DNA from: an uncultured Lachnospiraceae bacterium
Lineage (GTDB): Bacteria; Bacillota; Clostridia; Lachnospirales; Lachnospiraceae
Reading direction: 5' to 3'
Assembly: GCA_947243855.1 (NCBI GenBank)
Contig: CAMXIK010000016.1
Location: forward strand, 1 to 64,000
Length of the DNA stretch: 64,000 nucleotides
The notes under the pieces are model-generated. The model was given only the letters and a program-made list of their open reading frames with translations. It had not been told where the DNA came from and did no database searches. The translations under genes and the position numbers were made by a program. The stretch's first letter is position 1, and each line of letters starts with the position of its first letter. Below, one piece after another: positions 8,520-16,974 of this stretch.

Positions 8520-9068
8520 ATGATTGGCAGAATCAGAAAATGGAAACTGTCGGATGCCAAAGACTTAGCGAGCGCGCTTTCTAATACAAACATACAGGAT
8601 AATCTTCGCGACGGATTACCCTTTCCTTATACAGAGCAGGATGGAGCAGAGTTTATTTCCGCCATGCTTTCCGCCGATGAAAAGGAAACGTTTGCGTTTG
8701 CCATTACGGAGGATGACAAAGCGATCGGCAGTATCGGCGTTTTCCGTCAGGCAAACATACACAGACGGACAGCCGAGCTGGGATATTATATTGCCGAAGA
8801 TTATTGGGGCAGAGGAATTATGACCGAGGCGGTGAAGCAGATTTGCGCATATGTTTTTGAAAAGAGCGATATCATCCGCATTTATGCGGAGCCGTTTGCT
8901 TATAATGCGGCGTCTTGCAGGGTGCTTGAGAAGGCTGGATTTCAGTACGAGGGCACGTTGAAAAACAACGCTGTGAAAAATGGCAAGGTGATTGATATGA
9001 AGATGTATGCGCTGTTAAAAGAAAACACTAAAATTGACACCAAATATGACACCATGTATAATGTATGA
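8520..9068 (+). CDS. GNAT family N-acetyltransferase (RimJ/RimL type)
   Basis: A 182-residue enzyme typical of the RimJ/RimL subgroup. 'ELGYYIAEDYWGRGIMTEA' carries the acetyl-CoA binding loop (W-G-R-G-I-M), and 'EPFAYNAASCRVLEKAGF' followed by 'GTLKNNAVKNGKVIDM' is the characteristic C-terminal part. GAGGGAGAG precedes the ATG. The substrate is unknown. The hicAB pair follows after 15 bases on the same strand. Confidence 0.88.
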   Translation: MIGRIRKWKLSDAKDLASALSNTNIQDNLRDGLPFPYTEQDGAEFISAMLSADEKETFAFAITEDDKAIGSIGVFRQANIHRRTAELGYYIAEDYWGRGIMTEAVKQICAYVFEKSDIIRIYAEPFAYNAASCRVLEKAGFQYEGTLKNNAVKNGKVIDMKMYALLKENTKIDTKYDTMYNV

Positions 9069-9083
9069 TAAGAGGTATTCGGG

Positions 9084-9341
9084 ATGTCAAAGTGGGAAAA
9101 GCTATTAATACATATCTGTTCTTTGTCGAAAGATATTCGATTTGATGAACTGCGTAAGGTGTTGGAAAGTTACGGATATGAAATGAATACCCCTAGAAGC
9201 GGAAGCAGTCATTACACTTTTAGAAAGTCGGGATGCAAGCCGATTACGATACCAAAGCATGAGCCAATTAAGAAAGTTTATGTTGAAATGGTGAAACAGA
9301 TTGTGGAAAGTGAGGCGGGGAATGATGAAAACGTTGGATGA
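9084..9341 (+). CDS. hicA: HicA-type mRNA interferase toxin
   Basis: An 85-residue HicA/YcfA family toxin, a small dsRBD-like RNase that cleaves mRNA when freed from HicB. The key pattern is present: 'LESYGYEMNTPRSGSSHYTF' with the catalytic His43, then 'KPITIPKHEPIKKVYVEMVKQI'. The order toxin-antitoxin and the 20-base overlap with the next gene are typical of hicAB. The length is normal, so it looks active. Confidence 0.85.
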   Translation: MSKWEKLLIHICSLSKDIRFDELRKVLESYGYEMNTPRSGSSHYTFRKSGCKPITIPKHEPIKKVYVEMVKQIVESEAGNDENVG

Positions 9342-9687
9342 ATACATGGCGATGCCTTATCGGATGGAGGTTGTGGAAGATAAAGATGAGGGTGGATTTG
9401 TAGTCTCTTATCCTGATCTTCCGGGGTGCATTACCTGCGGTGAAACGGTAGAGAAAGCAATCGAAAATGCACTTGATGCTAAGAGAACCTGGCTTGAAAC
9501 CGCGATAGAAGATGGGGTTGAGATTAACGAGCCAGATGATTTAGAAGACTATTCCGGCCAGTTTAAATTAAGAATACCCCGCAGTTTGCACCGATTATTG
9601 GCGGAGCATTCCAAGAGAGAAGGCATTAGTATGAATCAATATTGTGTGTATCTTCTTTCTAGGAATGACGCTGTGTATTCAAAATGA
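9322..9687 (+). CDS. hicB: HicB-type antitoxin
   Basis: About 121 residues. The N-terminal half is the partial RNase-H-like fold of HicB ('EGGFVVSYPDLPGCITCGETVEKAIENALDAK', shortened here to its core 'SYPDLPGC'). The C-terminal half 'KLRIPRSLHRLLAEHSKREG' followed by 'SMNQYCVYLL' is a ribbon-helix-helix DNA-binding domain that likely autoregulates the operon. GAGGCGGGG precedes the ATG pair at 9322/9325. It overlaps hicA by 20 bases and the next gene by ATGA. Confidence 0.88.
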   Translation: MMKTLDEYMAMPYRMEVVEDKDEGGFVVSYPDLPGCITCGETVEKAIENALDAKRTWLETAIEDGVEINEPDDLEDYSGQFKLRIPRSLHRLLAEHSKREGISMNQYCVYLLSRNDAVYSK

Positions 9688-10205
9688 AAATCAGATATCT
9701 TTCATCCGCCGATGACAAAGCGGCAATCAGCAAAATTTACGAAGAGAGCTGGAAACATGTTTATCAAGGTATCATACCGCAGACTTATCTTGATTCCGTT
9801 CCCGAAGGACAGTGGGCTTCAAATTTGGACAGTCCGAATTTGAAAACGCTGGTTTGCGTGGAGGATGGGAGACTTATCGGAACGAGCAGTTTTGGAAAAT
9901 CCAGAATGGAGAAGTACGATCATTGGGGTGAAATTATTTCAATTTATCTGTTACCTGATTATATGGGAAAAGGCTATGGAAAAGCGCTTTTGCAGGCGGC
10001 TGTTTCGGAATTGAAAAAACTGGGGTTTGAAGATGTTTTTTTGTGGGTGCTTGAGGAGAACGTCAGGGCAAGACGTTTTTATGAGCGCTTTGGCTTTTGG
10101 GAAACAGACGATTACTTAGAAGATTGTATCGGTGGAAAGGATTTACGGGAAATCCGATATATACGAATGGAAAAAGACAGGGGTGGTACGGTTGCTTACC
10201 AGTAA
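9684..10205 (+). CDS. GNAT family N-acetyltransferase
   Basis: A 173-residue GNAT enzyme with 'ISIYLLPDYMGKGYGKALL' (acetyl-CoA loop G-K-G-Y-G) and 'ENVRARRFYERFGFWETDD'. The start codon overlaps the hicB stop (ATGA), so it is translationally coupled to the toxin-antitoxin pair. That is unusual, and makes it a candidate third component or simply a co-transcribed cargo gene. The Fe-S pseudogene begins inside its last 14 bases. Confidence 0.85.
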   Translation: MKIRYLSSADDKAAISKIYEESWKHVYQGIIPQTYLDSVPEGQWASNLDSPNLKTLVCVEDGRLIGTSSFGKSRMEKYDHWGEIISIYLLPDYMGKGYGKALLQAAVSELKKLGFEDVFLWVLEENVRARRFYERFGFWETDDYLEDCIGGKDLREIRYIRMEKDRGGTVAYQ

Positions 10206-10887
10206 AAAAGTAAAAGAAATCATGTTTTCCATGGGCGCAGATTTATGTGGAATTGCAAGCATGGACAGATTCGCCGATGCGCCAGCGGGGTATCATCCTT
10301 CGGACGTTTTTCCGGCTTGCAAATCGGTGATTTCTTTCGGATGCCGATTTCCGGTGGGTACGTTGCTCTGTAAATCCGATATTCCCTACACAAGAGCGCG
10401 GAACTCCATCACGGCTAAAAATGATGCGATTGCCCTTGATTTTTGTATGAAAATGGAACAGTATCAGGCGGTGTGCGTCCCCATACCGACCAATGAAAGC
10501 CAGTGGGATAAAAACACAGACAGGTGGCGTTCCGTTGTTTCGCAAAAACATGCGGCGTAGGCGGCGGGGCTGGGAACGATCGGACGACATTCCCTGTTGA
10601 TTACGCCGGAATTTGGCAGTATGGTGTGGCTGGGGATGGTTTTATGCGATCAGGAATTGGAATCGGATCAAAGGAAGGAGCCGGTTTGTAACGATTGCAA
10701 CTTATGCGTAGATATTTGTCCGGTGAACGCTTTGGAAGAGCCAGAAATAAAACAGCAGGTATGCTGGGATTATGCCTTTGGGGACGACGAAGAGAAACAG
10801 GTGTGGAGGATTGCGTGTCATAAATGCAGGGATGTCTGTCCTTACAATTTGGGAAGTGAAAATTCCATTTTGATGAAAGGCGAATAG
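10192..10887 (+). pseudogene. QueG-like double [4Fe-4S] protein interrupted by in-frame TAG
   Basis: Two fragments in the same frame are separated only by TAG at 10558-10560. The first ends 'RWRSVVSQKHAA' and the second continues 'AAGLGTIGRHSLLITPEFG', so the junction reads as one conserved helix. The C-terminal half has two Fe-S clusters, 'CNDCNLCVDICP' and 'CHKCRDVCPYNLG', as in epoxyqueuosine-reductase-related proteins. The usual length is about 230-260 residues, and this would be about 231. No other frameshift is seen, so the change looks recent. A Gln codon (CAG) mutated to TAG is the simplest origin, but this is inferred. The TTG at 10192 follows AGGGGTGG and overlaps the GNAT gene. Confidence 0.75.
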
Positions 10888-10971
10888 AAATCGTTCCGGT
10901 ATTTTGATTCAAAAACGATAGGAGGAGAATGACGAAGCATTTTGAGCGGGCGGAGCAGGAGAGCGGATTTT

Positions 10972-11817
10972 ATGAAACGAAACAGTTTTTTTTGGTGTGG
11001 AATGTTATGTTTGATTTTGGGATTCTTTTTACGATTGGGACAAGACTGCTTTGCCAAATCGCCGGCCGAAAAAGGAGAAACGCTTGAGGATGATGAAAAC
11101 CCAGCTTATTTAGAAGCATACACGGAGTTTCTTCTTGATGAGGATATCAATCAGGGACAGGATTTTCCGATTCGGGGGTACTATTTACTTGACCTGAACT
11201 TTGACGGGACGCCGGAGCTGGGTATTTTGCATGATTCATGGGGCTCGATGGGAGGGTATTTCACCTACTATTATTTTGACGGGGAGAAAATATCAGAGAT
11301 TTTAAATGAAAGTGGGGAACCGGCAAGAACCTCTAACTATACGCAGGTGCTCGCGGATTTTGAAACAGAAAAGGTGTATTTGTTAAAAGAAATGTATTTG
11401 CTGCGGGGAAATGAGAACGGAACGTATGGGTATGTAAGGGAAATTAGATGGGATGGGCAGATTCCCTGCGTATATGATATTTTAGACCTGCAGGTGGAAT
11501 TGGATGCCCATGTAGATATCTGCAAGCTTCCCGACCATGAGCACGAAGACGAGTTTTTGAAGGACCCTGTTTTGGAGGATTGGATTCGGACACGTCGTTA
11601 TCAGAAAAATAAATGGCTCACGATTTCGTCGAAAGAATACCTGAAACGGAAAAGGGAATTGATCCCTGAGGAAAATTCTTTTGTGGATATCAGAAGGTTG
11701 GATTTCAACTACCTTGGAGGGCCGGATCTTGATAATAACGGAGATATCATGGACGTACGGATGAACAAAAAAGAGATTGAGCAGCTTTTTGGGAAGTTTG
11801 CCCAATCTCTCGAATGA
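10972..11817 (+). CDS. Secreted protein of unknown function
   Basis: A 281-residue exported protein with a signal peptide 'MKRNSFFWCGMLCLILGFF' and a cleavage region near 'QDCFAKS'. The mature part has 'YYLLDLNFDGTPELGIL', a short Asp-rich, calcium-site-like motif common in clostridial secreted proteins that report on 'D-x-N-x-D-G' repeats, but no catalytic domain is recognised. AGGAGAGC lies before the ATG at 10972. It is convergent with the lectin-like lipoprotein downstream, with 30 bases between their stops. Confidence 0.6.
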   Translation: MKRNSFFWCGMLCLILGFFLRLGQDCFAKSPAEKGETLEDDENPAYLEAYTEFLLDEDINQGQDFPIRGYYLLDLNFDGTPELGILHDSWGSMGGYFTYYYFDGEKISEILNESGEPARTSNYTQVLADFETEKVYLLKEMYLLRGNENGTYGYVREIRWDGQIPCVYDILDLQVELDAHVDICKLPDHEHEDEFLKDPVLEDWIRTRRYQKNKWLTISSKEYLKRKRELIPEENSFVDIRRLDFNYLGGPDLDNNGDIMDVRMNKKEIEQLFGKFAQSLE

Positions 11818-11847
11818 GTTTGGCTGGCGAATTTATATTTGAAATAC

Positions 11848-12972
11848 TTACGGCGAGCTGTATTCGCAAATATAGCCGATTTTACCCGCATAAGACGGAA
11901 ATACGGATAAAATGTCTTCCGGCTTATCCTCAAGGCAGCATCGGCCAACTTCCGGCGGGTAAACCAGCATGGCGCAGTCTTCCCTGATTTTCGTTCCGTC
12001 CTCCATTACGGTAACGTAACTTGGTTCATCGTAATCCCCATCGTCCCGCCAGAATTTCCAAAGATCGCTGTCCATCATGTCGTAAGAGATTCCGGTCTCT
12101 GGTTCTGTCCAGTGAAATCCCCATGAGTCGTCGTCATATCTGCCGTTATTCGCTTCCACCCAGAAGGAAATATTGGTCTTTTTCTCTGCAAGTATCTGCT
12201 TTTGAATCTGTTCCATTTCCTCCCATGAAGTGATGACCGCCAGATAGCCTCCCTTCTTTTCGCAGGACCGGCGCGCTTCCTCCCATGACAGATCCTGTAC
12301 GATCAGCTCATAATGGTGTTCGGCGGAAGTAACCTCCCCGGTCTGTAATAGCGAACGCATTTCGGATGCAATATAGCGGCGGTCATTTTGGGTATTGTCG
12401 TATAGATCGAAAGGCTGTTTGAGTGGGTATACAGAGTAAAGTAGCTTTTGATATTCCTCCTCATTTACTTCCTTCCCATTCCACTGGTACACGAAAATTT
12501 CATTTCCGTTTTCGTCTAACTGGAAGCCTCCCGGGCCGTCGCCATATTCGCCTTCGGCCACGGATACCCACTTGCCGTCTTCGATAGTATACACATAATC
12601 ATAATAGGAGCCCATGTGGCCGCCAAAATTGCAAAGCAGATTCCCGTTTTTGATATAGGAAAAATTGCACCGCCATATCTGCACCTCGTCTACACTGCCG
12701 TCATGAAAGGTCAAAATCTGGCAGCCGCCCGCTGAAATTCCCGTGTCTTGCACAAACTCTGGAATATCGTCGTCATTTACATAGATTAGGGAGTAGGAGT
12801 AGGAATTGGCATATTCTCCCTGCTTGTCCAGATAGTCGAGATAGGCTTTTTTCCAGTCCGCGGCCGGCGGGGTTTTCGCTTCAACGTTTTGTGCCGCGGT
12901 GCAGGCGCATAATATGATCGCCATGCTGGCAATGCTTATGATTTTTTGCAGCGTTGTGAGTCTTGTATGCAT
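11848..12972 (-). CDS. Lipoprotein with C-type lectin-like domain
   Basis: A 374-residue exported protein. The N-terminus 'SIASMAIILCAC' ends in a plausible lipobox. Residues about 35-200 form an unknown region similar in style to the neighbouring secreted protein. Residues about 215-372 look like a C-type lectin fold: 'LSWEEARRSCEKKGGYLAVI', 'FWVEANNGRYDDDSWGFHW', and a final 'GKIGYICEY' with the expected cysteines. Such domains bind carbohydrate or protein; calcium-binding residues are not clearly conserved, so the ligand is unknown. Confidence 0.7.
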   Translation of the reverse strand: MHTRLTTLQKIISIASMAIILCACTAAQNVEAKTPPAADWKKAYLDYLDKQGEYANSYSYSLIYVNDDDIPEFVQDTGISAGGCQILTFHDGSVDEVQIWRCNFSYIKNGNLLCNFGGHMGSYYDYVYTIEDGKWVSVAEGEYGDGPGGFQLDENGNEIFVYQWNGKEVNEEEYQKLLYSVYPLKQPFDLYDNTQNDRRYIASEMRSLLQTGEVTSAEHHYELIVQDLSWEEARRSCEKKGGYLAVITSWEEMEQIQKQILAEKKTNISFWVEANNGRYDDDSWGFHWTEPETGISYDMMDSDLWKFWRDDGDYDEPSYVTVMEDGTKIREDCAMLVYPPEVGRCCLEDKPEDILSVFPSYAGKIGYICEYSSP

Positions 12973-13078
12973 AAGGATTTCCTTTCCATGAACGGTTGGG
13001 GGAAAACGTCTTGTCTGTTTTTTTTATTTTAACATAATTTTACTTAAAATAAGAGCTTTTAAAATATAGTTACTATGT

Positions 13079-13084
13079 TATAAT
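13079..13084 (+). promoter_or_regulatory. -10 element before the chemotaxis receptor
   Basis: A perfect TATAAT lies about 60 bases before the MCP start at 13144. The hexamer 17 bases upstream (CTTTTA) is a weak -35. A flagellar sigma-28 type promoter (GCCGATAA) was not seen. Confidence 0.35.
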
Positions 13085-13143
13085 AGAGCCAATGGCGGAA
13101 TCAATGCTGCCTCAATCATTGTTTTAGAATGGAGAAATCAAAG

Positions 13144-14811
13144 ATGGAAAATGCACAAGCGACGAAGAAGAGGAAAAAGAACAAACGCATCGGAAAAAAG
13201 GTTGGAAATGTTGTGGTGATTATGCAGGCAATATCCGTTGTCTTTGCGGTAGCGGTCTGCGTGTTGATGTACAATTCGCTGGTAAGAAGCATGCAGGAGA
13301 AGATTTGTACGAACGGTACAAATATGCTTGCGCTTGAGCTGGGGAAGATATCGGAGGGCGATGACATTAACGGACTTCTGGACACCCTGAAAGAACGCAT
13401 GGGTTGTGAATTTACTATTTTTGAGGGCGATACGAGGGCCTACAGCACGGTGACACAGAACGGGGAGCGCGTGGTGGGCACCAAGCTGGCTTCTAATTTA
13501 TGTGATATCGTTTTGAAACAGGGACAGACCTATGTGGGAGAGGCGGATATTTTAGGGGTTACATATTTGTGCTCCTATGTGCCGACTAAGGGCGCAGACG
13601 GAAAGGTTGACGGTTTGATTTTTGCGGGAATATCCATAGCGGAGGCGGAAGAGGAAACCGCCAGAATTATCAGCTATGCTATAGTGGTCAGTGTGTTGGT
13701 GATTATCGTTTGTATTATTTTCCTGACGGCGTATTTGAAATTACGGGTGTCTGGGCCTCTTGAAAAAATTACACAGGCAGCCACGCAGTTGGAAAGAGGG
13801 GAACTTGGGCTGGCTGACGGCAGGGAGATTCAGCTTGGCATCCGTTCCAATGACGAAATCGGTCTTTTGGGAGAAATTTTTGAACATACTATCGGCAGCC
13901 TTCGCGGTTATATTGGCGAGATCTCGGACATATTGGGAGCCATTGCCAAGGGGGATCTGACGAGAAATACGCAGCAGAATTATGAGGGAGATTTCCGCGC
14001 GATTAAGGAATCGCTGGAGAGCATTCTTGTCGCATTGAATCAGACGATGGGGCAGATTGCGGCCAGCGCAGGGCATGTGGCGGACGGGTCCGATCAGGTG
14101 TCCGCCAGCGCGCAGTCTTTGGCGCAGGGCGCGACAGAACAGGCAAGCGCGGTGACCGAAATTTCCACTACGATTTCCGACATTTCGGAGGGCGCGAGAC
14201 AGACTTCCGACGCGGCGGCTGAGGTGGGCAGTTTTGTGAATCAGGCGGGCGCGCAGCTCGGCATCAGTATAGAGAGCGTGAAGGAATTGAGCGGGTCTAT
14301 GGAGCGTATTTCCAGTGATTCCAAGCAGATCAGCACCATTATTGCCACCATAGAAAATATTGCGTTCCAGATCAATATTTTGTCGCTGAATGCTGCCGTT
14401 GAGGCGGCTAGAGCCGGTGCGGCAGGCAAAGGATTTGCGGTTGTGGCTGAGGAAATCAGCAATTTGGCGTCTAAATCGGATGAGGCGGCAAAAGCAACGA
14501 AAGATTTGATTGAAAGTTCTGCTGCGACGATTAAGGAAGGCGGTAAGATGATGAACAGGGTTTCAGAGGCCTTGGAACGGACGGGCGAGCTTGCGGGTAA
14601 CGTGACGACGAAGATGGAACAGGTGGTAGAGGCGGTAGAGAAGCAGACTGTGGCGATGGAACAGGTGGCTACCGGCGTTTCGCAGATTTCCGCAGTGGTG
14701 GAGAATAACTCGGCAACCAGTCAGGAGTGTGCGGCAGCCAGCGAGGAACTGTCGAATCAGTCCGGCATGTTAAAACAACTGATCAGTACCTTCCAGATCA
14801 GACGCCGCTGA
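13144..14811 (+). CDS. Methyl-accepting chemotaxis protein
   Basis: A 555-residue transmembrane receptor: a first membrane helix around residues 22-42, an extracellular sensor of about 140 residues ('MGCEFTIFEGDTRAYSTV' ... 'GKVDGLIFAGIS', single-Cache-like), a second membrane helix 'IVVSVLVIIVCIIFLTAYL', a HAMP domain, and a cytoplasmic signalling hairpin. The hairpin's conserved tip is 'ENIAFQINILSLNAAVEAAR'. The ligand is unknown. The start at 13144 has GGAG nine bases upstream, better than 13129. No che or flagellar genes are in the window apart from a distant MotA-like protein, so it is an orphan receptor here. Confidence 0.92.
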   Translation: MENAQATKKRKKNKRIGKKVGNVVVIMQAISVVFAVAVCVLMYNSLVRSMQEKICTNGTNMLALELGKISEGDDINGLLDTLKERMGCEFTIFEGDTRAYSTVTQNGERVVGTKLASNLCDIVLKQGQTYVGEADILGVTYLCSYVPTKGADGKVDGLIFAGISIAEAEEETARIISYAIVVSVLVIIVCIIFLTAYLKLRVSGPLEKITQAATQLERGELGLADGREIQLGIRSNDEIGLLGEIFEHTIGSLRGYIGEISDILGAIAKGDLTRNTQQNYEGDFRAIKESLESILVALNQTMGQIAASAGHVADGSDQVSASAQSLAQGATEQASAVTEISTTISDISEGARQTSDAAAEVGSFVNQAGAQLGISIESVKELSGSMERISSDSKQISTIIATIENIAFQINILSLNAAVEAARAGAAGKGFAVVAEEISNLASKSDEAAKATKDLIESSAATIKEGGKMMNRVSEALERTGELAGNVTTKMEQVVEAVEKQTVAMEQVATGVSQISAVVENNSATSQECAAASEELSNQSGMLKQLISTFQIRRR

Positions 14812-14839
14812 CGGTTTGCGAATCATAAGGTTTACAAAA

Positions 14840-14872
14840 AAGGGACTGCATGTTTGGCGGTCCCTTAATTTT
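14840..14872 (+). terminator. Rho-independent terminator after the MCP
   Basis: AAGGGAC (14840-14846) pairs with GTCCCTT (14860-14866) around a 13-base loop and is followed by AATTTT. Confidence 0.7.
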
Positions 14873-14901
14873 GTGGCGGTCAAAGGATGATGGGACAATA
14901 C

Positions 14902-15007
14902 ATTATGTAATCCTTAAAAATACCAAAAAATACAATTTATCTTGAAATTCCCTTGATTTTTCATAATATATGCGATATTATGAGTTTACATAATGAATTT
15001 ACATAAT
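14902..15007 (+). promoter_or_regulatory. Promoter with three copies of a TTACATAAT box
   Basis: A sigma-A-like promoter is seen: -35 TTGATT (14953-14958), a 17-base spacer and -10 TATTAT (14976-14981). Just downstream are two direct copies of TTTACATAAT (14985-14994 and 14998-15007, 13 bases apart). An inverted copy ATTATGTAA lies upstream at 14902-14910. The arrangement looks like an operator set around the promoter of the four-repeat secreted protein. The regulator is unknown. Confidence 0.5.
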
Positions 15008-15055
15008 TTAGCTGGAATTTGGGATTCGGCTTGTAATATCGACGGAGGTGTTATT

Positions 15056-16135
15056 ATGAAAAAAGACTGGATGATAAAGGCCTCGGCGCTTTGCTGTCTG
15101 ACGGCCGGGATGCTGCTTAGTCCGGCGGGACAGATGCGCGCGCAGGCGGTGGAAGTGATCGCTACGGTGCAGGGCAGCGTTATGAGTGGGACAACCACGG
15201 AAATTTTAAAGCTTGACACGAAAGAGGGCAATATGGAGATCAAACTGGACAGCGGCACGGACGTTAGCGAGTGCAAGGTGTTACTGCCCGGTAATAAAAT
15301 CAGCGTCTCCGTATCCCATGGATCTGACGAGTATCTTCATGCGGTAAAGATTGTCACGGGGCTGCGGTCCGATACGGTTTCTCTGGATACGTCCAAATCT
15401 TCCACGGTTACCGGAACTGTTACAGATAAGTCGAAGGACGGCGTTTTATATGTAAAGACGGCCCAAGGCGATATGGAAATCAAACTGGATGCCGCCACGG
15501 ACATGAGCGGGTGCGGGGTTCTTGTGGCGGACAGAACCTATCAGATTACTTGTGTGCGCGGTTCCGACGCCTACATGCACGCGACTTCGATCACAGACTC
15601 TCTGGGTTCGGCTCTTGGCAGTACCGCTTCGACCGTACCGGCCTCTTCCCTGACGCCGGCGCCGGAGTCTTCGGTGGGGGTTGATACTTCTACGGTTACG
15701 GGTACGGTGAATAAGAAGACAACCTCGGATCGGTTATTTTTGGAGACGCAGTATGGACAGATGGAAATTGCAATCGACCAGAATACGGATGCCAGAAGCG
15801 GTATTTTCCTAATGCCGGATAGAAAGCTGTCGGTAGCCGTTTACCGCGGCTCCGATGCGGTCATGCATGCGGCCACGATTGTGGCGGCTAAGGAGAGCGT
15901 GATCCCTGTATCGGTGGATAGCTCTAACCCATCGACGGTGACGGGGACGATTGATAAAAAATCCACGGAAAATATTTTGTTCTTGGATACGCAATACGGC
16001 GAGATGGAACTGAAACTGGATAATGTGAGGAATATTACTGGCTGCAAAGTGCTGGTGAAGGACAGAAAGGTGACGGTGACCTGCGTGAGGGGATCGGACG
16101 CCTACATGCACGCTCTGGACATTATCGGAAATTAA
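15056..16135 (+). CDS. Secreted protein with four tandem repeats
   Basis: A 359-residue exported protein. The start at 15056 follows GGAGGTG, and a signal peptide ends near 'GQMRAQA'. The mature chain is four copies of a unit of about 70-90 residues, each reading roughly 'STVTGTV-x-KKS', then 'LFLDTQYGEMEIKLD', a variable 'TD-x-x-GCKVL', and 'CVRGSDAYMHA'. All beta and rich in Thr/Ser, it suggests small OB- or S1-like barrels on the cell surface. Copies 2 to 4 begin with the same TVTGT motif; copy 1 is more diverged. The link between copies 2 and 3 is a Ser/Pro/Thr-rich spacer. Function is not known. Confidence 0.65.
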   Translation: MKKDWMIKASALCCLTAGMLLSPAGQMRAQAVEVIATVQGSVMSGTTTEILKLDTKEGNMEIKLDSGTDVSECKVLLPGNKISVSVSHGSDEYLHAVKIVTGLRSDTVSLDTSKSSTVTGTVTDKSKDGVLYVKTAQGDMEIKLDAATDMSGCGVLVADRTYQITCVRGSDAYMHATSITDSLGSALGSTASTVPASSLTPAPESSVGVDTSTVTGTVNKKTTSDRLFLETQYGQMEIAIDQNTDARSGIFLMPDRKLSVAVYRGSDAVMHAATIVAAKESVIPVSVDSSNPSTVTGTIDKKSTENILFLDTQYGEMELKLDNVRNITGCKVLVKDRKVTVTCVRGSDAYMHALDIIGN

Positions 16136-16161
16136 TAGAAAGGACGAAAGGAACAGAAGAA

Positions 16162-16195
16162 AAAGCCATATACCATAGGGTGTATGGCTTTCTTG
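16162..16195 (+). terminator. Terminator hairpin after the repeat protein
   Basis: AAAGCCATATACC (16162-16174) pairs with GGTGTATGGCTTT (16179-16191) over 13 positions with one wobble, followed by CTTGT. The T-run is weak. Confidence 0.65.
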
Positions 16196-16215
16196 TCAGA
16201 ATGGAGGCGCCGGCG

Positions 16216-16950
16216 ATGCAGTTTACGTATCAAAGCTACGGAAAGTTATTAGAACAATTAAGAGATCATGGCTATCAGACGGCGGATTACGAGTCTTGGA
16301 GACAGAAGGAGCGCTGTGTGATCCTGCGCCATGATGTGGACAACGATATCCAAAAGGCGGTTGAGATGGCCGTTTTTGAACGGGAACAGGGCGTGGCAAG
16401 CACCTATTTTGTACTGCTTACGTCCAACTTTTATAATGCGTTTTCGGGGGAAACCTGCGAGGCGCTGCAAAAAATTATGAATTGCGGGCATCAGATCGGC
16501 CTGCATTTTGACGAAGTGAGATATCCTTCTCTTGCGGGAGACATGGAGGGCATAGGGAAGAAAATCGCCGAGGAGGCGGAGCTTTTAGGCAGGGCGGCCG
16601 GATGCCGGGTGAATACGGTTTCCATGCACCGGCCAAGCAAAGAAATCTTGGAGGCCGACTTGCAGATACCGGGCGTCATTAATAGTTACGGGAAGATTTT
16701 TTTCAAAGATTTTAAGTATGTGTCGGATTCCCGCCGCAGATGGCGGGAGCCGGTGGAGGAGATCGTTGCGTCAGAGCGGTATGAAAGGCTTCATGTATTG
16801 ACGCATGCTTTCTGGTACAACAGACAAGAGCTTGATCTGCATGATTCTGTTTTCCGGTATGTCAATGGGGGAAACCGTCAAAGGTATGACTGGCTCGAAG
16901 ATAATATTACGGACTTGGAGGCGATTATGCCGTCTGGGGAAATCTTATAA
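16216..16950 (+). CDS. Polysaccharide-deacetylase-like protein
   Basis: About 244 residues. 'CVILRHDVDNDI' is the first metal-site motif of the NodB/polysaccharide-deacetylase family (RHDVD), 'QIGLHFDEVRY' supplies a His of the second region, and 'SMHRPSK' and 'LHVLTHAFWY' fit the later motifs. Proteins of this kind act on sugars in surface polysaccharide pathways, but the exact substrate is unknown. There is no signal peptide, so it is probably cytoplasmic. GGAGG (16203-16207) sits eight bases before the ATG at 16216. The LpxD-like acyltransferase follows within 25 bases, so the pair may modify the same sugar. Confidence 0.7.
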   Translation: MQFTYQSYGKLLEQLRDHGYQTADYESWRQKERCVILRHDVDNDIQKAVEMAVFEREQGVASTYFVLLTSNFYNAFSGETCEALQKIMNCGHQIGLHFDEVRYPSLAGDMEGIGKKIAEEAELLGRAAGCRVNTVSMHRPSKEILEADLQIPGVINSYGKIFFKDFKYVSDSRRRWREPVEEIVASERYERLHVLTHAFWYNRQELDLHDSVFRYVNGGNRQRYDWLEDNITDLEAIMPSGEIL

Positions 16951-16974
16951 AATGCAAAGATGGGGACAGGACGT

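Noticed and set aside
10558-10560. Pyrrolysine insertion at the in-frame TAG
   Set aside because: Homologous Fe-S proteins are not known to use pyrrolysine, no pyl genes are in the window, and a single C-to-T mutation is simpler.
15056-16135. The four-repeat gene as a DNA-level tandem array or recombination hot spot
   Set aside because: The repeats are conserved at protein level but diverged in bases, so they are an old internal duplication rather than a mobile repeat.
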